64,000 nt of DNA from Sphagnum compactum (lineage: Eukaryota > Bryophyta > Sphagnopsida > Sphagnales), in assembly GCA_965153455.1 (NCBI GenBank), contig OZ234494.1, positions 21,886,001 through 21,950,000 of the forward strand, written 5' to 3'. The position numbers were made by a program, and so were the translations under genes. How positions within the stretch are numbered: position 1 is the first letter of the stretch; each line of letters begins with the position of its first letter. The notes beneath the pieces are model-generated. The model was given only the letters and a program-made list of their open reading frames with translations. It ran no database searches and was not told the origin of the DNA. Of the stretch, positions 1 to 10,380 are shown piece by piece.

Positions 1-1085
1 AAACATGAAAAAAAAAAAATTAAAAAAAAAAACAACTAGAGAAAAGAAAGGAAGAGGAGCAAGGAATTAAAAAATTTTAAAATGAGGAGGAAAAGAAGAA
101 AAAATAGCAAGAAACAAGAAAAGAGAAGCAAGGAGGAAGAGAAAGAAAAAACCAAAAAAAAAGAATGGAAGAAAAGCAAGGAGGAAGAGAAGAAAAAAGA
201 AAAAGAAAAATGAAAAGAAGAAAAGCAAGGAGGAAAAGAAGAAAAAACAACAAGAAAAATGAAAGGAAGAAAAGCAAGGAGGAAGATAAGAAAAAACAAC
301 AAGAAAAATGAAAGGAAGAAAAGCAAGGAGGAAGAGAAGAAAAAAAAACAAGAAAAATGAAAGGAAGAAAAGCAAGGAGGAAGAGAAGAAAAAACAAGAT
401 AAAGGAGAGGAAGAGGAGCAAAGAGGAAGAGAAAAATAAACAAGAAAAAAGAGAGAAAGAGGAGCAAGGAGGAAGAGAAAAATAAACAAGAAAAATGAAA
501 GGAAGAAAAGCAAGGAGAAAGAGAAGAAAAAACAAGAAAAAAGAGAGGAAGAGGAGCAAGGAGAAAGAGAAAAATAACCAAGAAAAATGAAAGGAAGAAA
601 AGCAAAGAGGAAGAGAAGAAAAAACAACAAGAAAAAAAAGAGGAAGAGGAGCAAGGAGGAAGAGAAAAATAAACAAGAAAAAAAGAGAAGAAGAGGAGAA
701 GAAAAAACAAGAAAAAAGAGAGGAAGAGGAGCAAGGAGGAAGAGAAAAATAAACAAGAAAAAAAGAGAAGAAGAGGAGAAGAAAAAACAAGAAAAAAGAG
801 AGGAAGAGGAGCAAGGAGAAAGAGAAAAATAACCAAGAAAAATGAAAGGAAGAGGAGCAAGGAGGAAGAGAAGAAAAAACAACAAGAAAAATGAGAGGAA
901 GAGGAGCACGAAGGAAGAGAAGAAAAAATACCAAGCAAAAGCAGATGAAGAGGAACAAAGATGAAGAGAAGAAAAAACAACAAGAAAATAAAAAGAAGGA
1001 AGCAACGAAGGAAAGAAAAAAAACAACCCAAAAAATAAGAAAATAAGAAGAAAGAGAAGAAAAAGCAACAATGAAGAAAAGCAAA
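1..1085. repeat. Purine-rich minisatellite block
   Basis: The + strand is almost entirely A and G for about 1.08 kb. It is built from degenerate units of roughly 48-57 bases that combine GAAAAATGAAAGGAAGAAAAGC, AAGGAGGAAGAGAAG and AAAAAACAACAA-like segments. Long open frames cross it on the opposite strand, but they encode only Phe/Leu/Ser runs, as any polypyrimidine strand would, so it is not read as coding. The window begins inside the block, so its true left edge is unknown. Copies differ by point changes and by loss or gain of sub-blocks. Confidence 0.85.
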
Positions 1086-1694
1086 AAAGCCAAGATCAGG
1101 TTTGTGAGAATGAGAAATAAAACAGGGTACTGAGAAAGTGGGGAAGTTTTTGAAAAACCCAACAAAAATGTCATAAAATTAAAAGTGAAAAATTAATTTA
1201 ACTATTAGAATTTAGAGTACATTTCAGAAAACTTTAAATGATTTACAAATTTTATAACTTCAAAGCTCAGTAATCATAGAATCTATATTTAAACATTGAC
1301 AATTAATTAGTTTCAAAAGAACATAAATACAAAAACCAAAATGATCATATGTTTTGAATAAAAAGTAGAATAAGAATAATTTTGGTTTAATTCAGAGCCT
1401 TTTTTTCAACAGCCAGAGAGTTCTATAAATATCTATATATGTACACACAGAGAGCTCTTGATTTAGAAGCAGTGCAAAATGCCTTTGAAACCGCTGCCGC
1501 TGCAGTAGTATGGCATCGAGGAAGCTTAGGAAGCTTGGAGGTGTGGAATCTCACCACACTCATAATGCAAGCTTCATCTCCAGCAATGCAAAAAATCTGT
1601 GAGATTTGTAGAGAAAAGAAGGTTCACAATGACACATTGAACATAACCATTTTGTGTCGGTTCCAAAACCAAAACACAACCTGAACAAGTGCAG
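1086..1694. other. AT-rich spacer
   Basis: No gene is recognised here. The block is AT-rich at first. Sequence complexity rises after about 1440, where a short open frame (1439-1684, +) has no recognisable domain and is not called. Confidence 0.5.
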
Positions 1695-1970
1695 CCATAC
1701 CCTTCGCAGGTGTCACTCACGACATACCAGACTGTTGACACCTCCATCATGAATGGCAGTGACTAGTTGCCATCATATTCACACCGTATCAGACCACCAA
1801 CACCTTTGTCATGATGGGGAGTCACCAGTTGCCATGGCACTCACACCATTTTGGACATTGACACCTTTGTCATGAATAGCCATGACCAGTTGCCATCACA
1901 CTGAGAACATATCAGACCCATTGACGCCTTTTTCATGAATGGCAGTGACGAGTTGCCATTTACTTCTCCC
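1695..1970 (+). repeat. Tandem repeat of about 62 bp, four copies
   Basis: Four imperfect copies begin near 1737, 1800, 1861 and 1923. Each carries the sequence core ACACCTTTGTCATGAATG, then CAGTTGCCAT, then CACACCATATCAGAC-like sequence. A shorter partial copy precedes them at about 1695. The period is close to 62 bases. It lies about 0.7 kb downstream of the 3' end of the P58IPK gene. No open frame runs through all copies. Confidence 0.75.
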
Positions 1971-2643
1971 CCATTAACTTCATCAGCTCCTGCTCTCGAC
2001 AGGAGATATACAAGAAAAGTGTCTAGTGATAATCTACTCAGAATCTCAAGCTAACAATAATCACTACCAAATCCTGGTCCTGAGTTCTGTCACCATTCCA
2101 GAAGCATCAGGGGGAAGAATCACTCTTGACATTTGGCTAGAACTCAAGAGATATAGCTACCTGCACTCCAGTAATGCATCTAATATACTCTTCTTGATTC
2201 TGTGTCAGAATGAAAATTGATCCAGAAGTAGTGTCCAAAGAATTGGCATCAAGAGGTTGCAACAAATTGCTGGAAAATGTCCAACAACTTGCCATCTAAC
2301 AGAGGTGGCAATCAAGTGCTGTTAAGAAGGGATGAGGAGGGGATTTCAAAGACCTGCAGCTTTTCTGAATTTTATCAGCATACAGCAACCTCTCACCACA
2401 TCATCCAAGTCCTAAAATTCACGCAAGAGTTAACATTCACACTAATCCAAGCACATATCTCCTGCAAATAAAGAATGTTGCAGCCTGTTTTGGCCTTTGA
2501 TTCAATTTGAAGAAGTGTCAGAACGTTAGTAAAAGTGAGGGGGAGAGGATCATGGTGGTGTGGGGTTAGAGATGAGTGCCTGCAAATTGTGGTTGATCTC
2601 CTCATCCCACCACCCATAATACCTCAGAGCTCTTTACTTTGTT
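1971..2643. other. 3' flank of the P58IPK gene
   Basis: This stretch follows the P58IPK stop codon, since that gene runs on the minus strand. It probably includes its 3' UTR. Short open frames on either strand show no recognisable domain. No confident polyadenylation signal was chosen. Confidence 0.4.
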
Positions 2644-5600
2644 TTAGAAATGGAAGGCCCCACCCCCAGGGAAGCCCCCCTCAAACTGGAATGTGAAACC
2701 ACCACCACCACCACCAAAGGGATTAAATCCACCTCCACCCATCTGGGGCTCATCCAAATCCTCACCTCGGTCATACTTGGCTTTTTTGTCTTCATCTCCA
2801 AGTACCTGTCACCATACCAAAAGAATGACCAATAAACTCCTGACCCCCAGCAAAATCAACTGTAAATGGGTGGTTGGACACAGACATATTGAGCCTCCAA
2901 ACCCACACAGATGTTGTGAGGAAAATGAGTGAGAGAGGGCAAGCTAACCTCGTAGGCCTCAGCAACTTCACGGAACTTGTTTTCAGCTTCCTCCTTGTTC
3001 TCTACATTCTTGTCAGGATGCCATTGGAGAGCAAGTTTTTTATACGCCCGTTTGATGTCTGCAGCTGATGCCATGTTTGACAACCCTAACACTTTGTACC
3101 AATCTTTACGTTTGCTCAACTTGAGCGCATGCTCTGCCTTTTGCAGTCCCACACGTATATCTCGGTCCTGCCATGGACACCACACCAAATCATACAAAGG
3201 GACATGCAAACACTGTGTCAACAGCACTCTCCCCAAAGAGGATGTTCAGAATTGTCATGTTTGGACTGAAGAAGTACATGGGAAGCATCATATTGACCAA
3301 CCTGAGGAGATTGCTGGACTGCTGCTTTAAAATCGGCGACAGCACCTTCCCAGTCCTCTACCAACAACCTCGCCTCCCCTCTCTGCATTGCCAGCAAGGT
3401 TTCTTAGCAATTGCTCTGTTTGCTGTGAATTGAATTCTCAGGTCTTGCTCATTTGAAGCAAAATACAAAGCACATTCCTCAAAACATCAGACAAAATCTC
3501 TAGCCTACCCAATGAGGATGTGACAAGGATTTAATTGATACCTGGACAAGAGCCTCAAGTGACTCACTATCTATTTCTAAAACAAGAGAGCAGCGTGTCA
3601 CTGCATCTCTGCCACGCCCAAGTTTGACTAAGGCCTTGCAAAGGCCAAGGTGAAGCCTGATGTTGTGGGATGTGTGGTCAGGTGCAATCTCCAAAGCTGA
3701 TGTGTACTCCTCAACTGCAGTGCGAAACTTACTTTTCTCAAATGCTTCATCAGCCTGTAATGTCACATACGTGCAAAGCACAAGTTCAGATATGCATCCT
3801 TTTAAGAACACCAGGGGAAGTATGCAGAAGCTGATGACCAATTTACACAGATGCCTACCAAAGTTCAACAATGAAGGTACAAGTTCATATTGATATAAGT
3901 AGCAAATCAACCAACCCAGGAAATGTGGATTTGGGGAAGGGGTTTGATGAAAACATACACTCTTGGTCTTCCGAAGAAGGGCTTTGAGCTTGAAATACTC
4001 TTTCTTGAGTTCTCCATGCTCAGGGTCAAGACGGAGGCCAGTCTGGTAGTGTCTGCATTACACCACACAAGTTGATTGATAAACAGGAAACTCTCCATTC
4101 ATTAGAAATTGATCTCACTCACAAAAGAAACTGAACATTCAATACTGTCAACTTCCCACCAACTTGTTGGTGTAAGTATTTTCCCAATTTTGTGCAAAAA
4201 TTTGCCTCACTGGTCTAATGGGAGAACTTTCCAGTTTGACGGTAACCCAAACTAACAGATAATCATGGAACTGAGAGAATACCTCAGAGCAACATCATGA
4301 TCGGCAAGGTAGAAATATGCCTTCCCTCGCAAAAGCAGCGCATCAAGGTCACTCTCATCCACTTTGAGCACCCGACCCACCTCTGTGATTGCTCCACTGT
4401 AGTCCTTGTTTTTCAGCATCAGTTTCGCTTTCAGCAACCGGGCCTGCACACATCCCCTCCATTTAATTTCCCATGAAAATTATCAGTTTTGCTTCAAAAC
4501 ACCATCCCTGATTGATTGTTCATCTTCCTTTCTCTCACAGTGTAATGGTGATTAAAATTTGCAAAGGAGAGTAAGGACTGCTTACATCGATCATCAATCA
4601 TATTTGTAGCTCACAAACAGATTCTTAAGTGACAGAATTAACCTGGGAGCATTCTGGTGAGTATGACACAACTCTGTCCAATGCTTCGCCTGCCTTGGTG
4701 AATTCTTCAGTATCAATAAACAGCTCTGCTTCTGCTAGAGTATCTCTAGCCTCGGCTGTCTGGGCCAACTCCTTCCCAGCACTTGAATGTCCAGGCTTCA
4801 GCTCCAGAATCTTCCGGAAATCCCTCTCCCCCTCCTCAAACCTGCAGATGAAATACAGTCCTATCAAATAGAACACCATGCTATGCCACTCAATACATGA
4901 GAAGTCTCATCCATATAGAAGCTGCGTAACAGCAGGACAGAGGCATATAACAACAACATACCGGCACATTTGGCGCAGAAGCCGACCTCGGTGCAAGTAG
5001 CCTTGCAAAAAGGATGGATCAGCAGATACTGCCCTATCCAGATCCGCAAGAGCCTCATGATACTTCCGCTGTTGAAGGTAGACTGCTGCTCTCTTTGAGT
5101 ACCCTAATGCTGCTGTTGGATCTAACTCTGCAATTCCACACCCATAAAAGATAAGTTAAGATAAGTTAAAAAGTTTGCGCATGCCATGTTGGCTATGCAC
5201 TGGTGCTGTTGGTTCTAACTCTGCAGTTGCACACCCAAAAGAAAAGAAGAAAAGTTTGCACATGCTATGTTAGCTATGTGCTGGTGCCGTTGGTTCTAAC
5301 TCTGCAATTGCACACCCAAAAGAAAAAAAAAAAAAACGATTGCACATGCTATGTTAGCTATGCACTGGTGCTGTTGGATCTAACTCTGCAATTCCACACC
5401 CTCCTCAAAAAAAAAAATAGCAAGGTTTCGCATGCTGTGTTAGATATGCACTTGACATACTGTGTTATGAGTATGAGGAAGAATCGATGCTGAACACATG
5501 AGCAGCAATGACACCCAAAAAAGCCTACCCAAGTTGACCCATTGTAAAGCATACCTATGAAGGAGCTGTATTGTCGAAGTGCAAGCGTAAATTCACTTCG

Positions 5601-6142
5601 TGACAACGAAGCATCCCCTGCCTGCAAATAAGATGCTGCCAGTGACAACAAACACACTCAATTTCAGAAAGCTCTTCCTAGAAGCAATGGGTACTTGCAA
5701 GCTCTGGCATTGCAAAATAGTCTCTCAATCTCCATTAGAATCTGAGAATGCATTCGGCGGGCACAGACACCCAAAAAAAAAATTAAAAAAAATTCTTAAA
5801 AAACAACCTTAAACCTCCTGAATTTAAGTGGGTTTTCAAGCTTTTCAAAAGCCCCTCCAGCTGCAAAAACCCAAAACCTTCTTCACCTCTTCTGATGTTC
5901 AATAACCTGAGACCTAAAAAGAAAAGAAAAAAAGGGGAAAAAAAAGGGAGTTGATGATTGACTATTGAACAACATCCATATGGTTCTCGGATGTTCAGCA
6001 AGCACGGGGGGGGGGGGAGGAAGAGGGATTGAGTTCAGTAATGGGACTTACCAGCATCGGAAGCCAATACATGGATTGTCTGTAATGCAAGAAGAAGAAG
6101 CGCAATTGCAACAACACGTCGTCCAATCCAAGTCATCATCAT
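2644..6142 (-). CDS. P58IPK: P58IPK/DNAJC3-type ER-lumenal TPR and J-domain co-chaperone
   Basis: Ten exons join in phase: 6142-6052, 5617-5555, 5127-4962, 4841-4643, 4443-4283, 4052-3959, 3754-3542, 3382-3302, 3167-2949, 2805-2644. They give 482 residues, close to the family's usual 480-505. Residues 1-30 begin MMMTWIGRR followed by a hydrophobic stretch ending VLASDAG, a typical signal peptide. TPR repeats fill about 30-350. The J domain spans about 377-440 with HPD at 406-408. A G/F tail follows ([14 protein letters not shown]) and the protein ends FHF. Known family role: an ER-lumenal co-chaperone that binds unfolded clients through its TPRs and stimulates BiP through its J domain. No KDEL signal is seen, as is usual for the family. 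The frame is open upstream to an ATG at 6271, which would add 43 Arg/Asp-rich residues. I prefer 6142 because it places the signal peptide at the N terminus. Confidence 0.93.
5104..5450 (-). repeat. Intronic tandem repeat copying a 3' splice site (P58IPK intron 2)
   Basis: Four copies, about 81-93 bp apart, start near 5111, 5204, 5285 and 5369. Each contains TGCTGTTGG(A/T)TCTAACTCTGCA on the + strand. On the sense strand the copy at 5111 includes the real exon 3 start (5127) with its acceptor CAG. The other three repeat the acceptor and the first ~18 exon bases inside the intron. A degenerate fifth copy trails to about 5450. Confidence 0.85.
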
Positions 6143-6750
6143 ACATTCTTGTTTTGGATTGCAAGCTTGTGAACAAAACCAGGAACTGCTGCTCCAGACA
6201 TTATTATTGTAGGACTCATCATCATCACCAGCAGCAACGCTCCCTCTTCTTCTTCTCCCTGAGCCTCTCATTTTTCTTCTTCTTCTTCACACTCTTGCAT
6301 AAGACCCTCCCCCCCAAAAAAAAACCCACCAACACACAAAGGAAAAAAAAAAACACAACAATAACAACAGAAATCTAGTCTATCTGTTGCACCTGCAATG
6401 ATTCTTTCAACATTCGGTCAGATCAAAAAATACACATCAGAGGTTGCGATCACCCACATTGCGATGGATGGATCGTTCTTCTTCTTCTTCTACTTCTTCT
6501 TCTTCCTCTTCCTCTTCTCTCCCTCTTCACGAAATACAGAAACCCTAATCCTGAAGAAACAAACAAACAAACCAAAACAGCAGCAAGAACAAGACCCCCG
6601 GAGGTTATCATTGCGGTTCCCGGGGGTCCCTTCAGACCCAAACATCCAAAGACCCGGCCTCTGATGTGGATACCCGTCTAACCATGGTTCCGACCCTTTA
6701 AACAAATTCAAATAACCGCCTCTCCAACAGCCGTCGTCTACCCGGCTCTT
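6143..6750 (-). other. Presumed 5' leader and promoter region of the P58IPK gene
   Basis: This is the flank immediately upstream of the minus-strand start codon. It contains CTT/CTC microsatellites (about 6248-6290 and 6475-6525 on +, so GAA/GAG-rich on the transcript strand) and A/C-rich runs at 6310-6360. No TATA box was assigned. Open frames here are microsatellite artefacts. Confidence 0.35.
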
Positions 6751-7082
6751 TAATGAAACCCGGCGGTTTTTTTCATTTCTCTTCTGTGGCGATTTTTCCT
6801 TTTCAAAAACATCGGAATATTTATTTTGTTAACCACGTTTCTCCCAGAAACAAGGAACCGGTGGTTATCATCACGATCAAATACCCGACAAATACCCACA
6901 CCAGCACTATCTACCCAGGTTGCAAACTCGGGTATGATACCGGCTGTCTTCAGTTTCCACGTGTCAGATGGTGAATGGTTGTAAATTGTCATCGAAGTCG
7001 TGTGATTGGACAAGAGTGAGCGCTTTTTTTTCAACACAAGTTTTTATTTATTTATTTATTTTAATGAGCTTGGCTAAGTGGT

Positions 7083-7610
7083 TTTGGCAATCGTCCACAA
7101 GAGGACTTTTAGCCAAATTTGGCTATTTGTAGTAAGAGAGGAAAGCAGAAAATTTTAAGGAATAAAATGCTATAATTTTGTGGCAACAAGCTATAGAACA
7201 TATCAGTCTAGATTGGGCGATTTCAAAAAATAAAAATCCTCTCGGTGTAATTAATTACTTTGGGCCATTTTTTCCAAAAAATTCCTTTGGAGAAGTTGCA
7301 TTAGCCTTTTTTTTTTCTTTTTCTTTTTTTTCCCCTTTTTTTTCTTTTTTTCGCCACCAAGTGGAGAAATTTTTGTAACAAAAAAAGTAATAACTTGCAT
7401 GACCAAAAGAAGTTAAATTCATATTAAAATTAAAATGAAACCCCACTATATCTCCACATAGAATGGATGAACCATAAGGGTGGCAATGGGGTTATTTATT
7501 ATTATTTATTATTTATTATTTTATTTATTTCCAATTTTCTATATGTTGCATCAATTGCAAGCATCCCAAGAGGGATTTAGCATTAAATGGCAATAGGTTT
7601 CTACAACATA
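7083..7610 (+). repeat. Dispersed repeat family copy 1
   Basis: The left part (7087-7122) reads GCAATCGTCCACAAGAGG, then TTTAGCCAAATTTGGCTA. The right part (7566-7600) reads CCCAAGAGGGATTTAGCAT, then AAATGGCAATAGGTTT. The same ordered pair of motifs, in the same orientation, occurs at 61255-61570, and the left motif also occurs at 19672-19720. Left and right motifs resemble each other as direct repeats. No coding capacity is seen, so this may be a short non-autonomous element. Confidence 0.5.
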
Positions 7611-9183
7611 TTTTTGAAAGTGAAATATGGCCAAAAAAAAATTTATTCTTTTTTCTTAATTTGGCAAATTATTTGCCAAAAAAATAGAGAATGTACAAAA
7701 AATTTGCACCAAACAAAAAGGGTTGTAGGGTGGGGTCTTGGAAGGAATAGTACTACCGTAATGTGATTTTACATCCATCCATTTGTCCGAATGATGTGTT
7801 AGGGTAATGCCCAAGGAGGATTTTTATTTTTATTTTTAAATTTTTTTTAAAAAAAATTTCCCATGATGCTAGGTATCATAGGGAATTATTTTTTTTTTAA
7901 AAATAGCACAGGGCATTTTGAAAAATCGGAACATTCACTCTTACAAGTGTTTCATTTGCCAAAATGCCTCACTAATTTCTATGCTTTATAATGTGCCACG
8001 GTGGGGGCATTCCCAAAATAAGGGAAGGGCCTAGCATGAGGCAATATCATACTCCTTGAATGAATTTCACAATAATTAAATTAATTTTTAATTTTTCCAA
8101 TTTTTTGAAATTTTAATTAAACAAAGCGTTAAAAAAATTCACAAAAATAAAAAATAATCTACATTGAATTTAAAAGATTTGAACCCAACTCATTGGGTTC
8201 ATGTACTTAAAATTAGAACATTCTCAATCACCCAAAACATTCCTTGTATGTTGATGTTATATTGCTATTAAAGTTCAAAAATGAGTTGTAAAATTGAAGG
8301 TGGCACTCCTATAGCACTTTAAATCGTTTATAATGGACAAGAAATGAGAAAGTTAAAAGCTTTGAAAGTAAGAAGGGTCCAAAGAGAAGAAAAAAGAAAA
8401 AAAACACACACAATTTCTGAGTTGGAAAGCTTATTTTTCTTCTTGCCATTTTTTCATTGCTCATTTTCATTTCCACACTTCAAAGATGATTTCTACAACT
8501 TGAGGTAGCACTCCCATAACACTTTAAATCACTCCAAATGAAGCACAAATAATGAAGATCTAAAGAAGTGATCGGCGATGAGCAATTCTACCCTAGATCT
8601 TGAAGCATAGGAAAGACGGTTCTTATACATAAGAACTCCTTAAGAATGTGGGAGACATCTTATTTATTTAAATAGGTGTAAGATTTGTGTTTTTCTCAAA
8701 AGGATCTTACCTCAATGCACATGTGGAAATAAATATAATTGACAAAATTTAAACTTGGACACACAAGTGGAATAAAAATACATATTTTTTGTTCTTTTTT
8801 TGTTTTTTTTGTTTATTTGTTTCATTGTCACTAATAGTGTGTACCAATGGGAGAGCCCAAGTAGTTTGTCACAAATGGGTAAAGGTTTCATTGATTTTGG
8901 ACTAATACTTTAAATTCAAGTAAGCAAGCCTTCAATTCAATGTATAGTAACATGTAGTGTAATGCGTGAGGAAGGAAGCACCTACCCAAGTGGGTAATGG
9001 AGATGGAGGTTTTTCAATTTTATAATATCAACAAACTCAAACCCTTGAGTATACCCATTTAGCGCCTATTAATCCTCTGCAGGAAAAAAGAAAAAAAAGG
9101 AAAAAAAAGTGCTAGTTGATGCATTAGTTATAACCAAAGTGTTGCAAAACAGTTCATAATCAAGCTAAAAAAGCTAGTTAACC

Positions 9184-9203
9184 AAACCCTAAACCCTAAA
9201 CCC
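9184..9203 (+). repeat. Interstitial telomere-like tract
   Basis: Just under three units of AAACCCT, the plant-type telomere repeat, in the spacer downstream of the U-box gene. Confidence 0.9.
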
Positions 9204-9611
9204 AAAATGATCTAACCTTTTTTATACACAAATGGGTCTAGCTATCAACACAATCATCGTTTGTGTCTGAAACTCACATATTCACCAAAGAACATGATTA
9301 TCACCGGTACATATCATCTGCTACAAAAATTTCTCATAGCTACCTAATATCATCACCATCGTCATCATCACTCCAAAGAGAGAGAATCAAAACTTAGAAA
9401 CACATTTATTTAGAAATACCCAAAAAAAACATTGCTAGATTTGAACATTCTTTGCAACACCCACAAAACAATTTATAAAAAAAAAACACACCCCTTTCAC
9501 CTGCCCCAAAAGAAAAACAAGTAGTACCCAAATGGGGCACACCCAAACTTTAAAAGTTGGTAAGGCGTAGGGCACACCTAAACCTACTAACATAGCACAT
9601 ATATGCATGTA

Positions 9612-9727
9612 ATGTATTTACATATTAAGATATGTTTGTTATACACACGTAACCATAATTCATTCATTTATGTATTTACATACTAAGATATGTTTGTTAT
9701 ACACACGTAACCATAATTCATTCATTC
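9612..9727 (+). repeat. Tandem duplication, 58 bp twice
   Basis: Two near-identical 58-base units (9612-9669 and 9670-9727) begin ATGTATTTACATA and contain TTGTTATACACACGTAACC. They differ at very few positions, which suggests a recent duplication. Confidence 0.9.
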
Positions 9728-10380
9728 ATGCTATTACAGTGTGTGAGGATTGCCTTGTGTTACTCAAAACGCTGTTTGCTCACCAGTTACATCCTTATGT
9801 TTTGTTTGCGAATGTAGTAGTAGTGGGGTTGTGCCAGTTCATTGCTCAATTTTCTTCCTGGCTCACAAATTTGTTGGTTCACCCGAAAGGGATCACAAAC
9901 CCTAAAGCAAAACTGTGATTCGTAGTAGTATCCCATCCATAAGCAGCAGCACCTACCTAACACCGCATACATGTGATGAAACCCCACTCCCAAAATCGGT
10001 CCCTTTGTGAAAGAATTTCCCTTTGGAATGTTATATCATGTTATGGTGTAACAATGATACGGTTATCATGACTCAGAGTAATATACCATTGGGAGCAGTG
10101 GCGATTGATTTTGTTTCACAGTGCGCATGATGAGCAAAATCCACAAATGACTGACACTTTACCTGTTATGTTTTTATAACAGCCAGTGGATGTGCCTGCC
10201 TGTGTCATCATCTTAGTTGCGCCTCAGCTTGTAAAAACTGCTTTCTTGGATGACCATACAAGAACAGGTGCAGATTGACACTCCATTGTCTTGTAAATGT
10301 TTGATACTACTTGCGCCTCAGCAATGCTTCCTCGGTTCTCCATCATCTCATGTTTGGAATGAAGTGTGTGTTGTTGTGAC

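Larger units (their letters stand above)
6751..10380. other. AT-rich spacer and 3' flank of the U-box gene
   Basis: No gene is seen. Contents are T- and A-rich runs (for example 7303-7352), TTTA/TTAT microsatellites (7040-7062, 7492-7530), two pieces of a dispersed repeat family (7083-7135 and 7560-7610), a telomere-like tract and a perfect-looking tandem duplication listed separately. The last few hundred bases probably hold the 3' UTR of the U-box ligase gene. Confidence 0.5.

Noticed and set aside
36-1174. Three long overlapping minus-strand open frames of over 330 codons
   Set aside because: They are translations of the polypyrimidine strand of a purine minisatellite (Phe/Leu/Ser only), open in several frames at once.
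8165-8205. tRNA gene on the minus strand
   Set aside because: Only a B-box-like GGTTCAAATC is present. Acceptor stem, D arm and anticodon arm cannot be formed.
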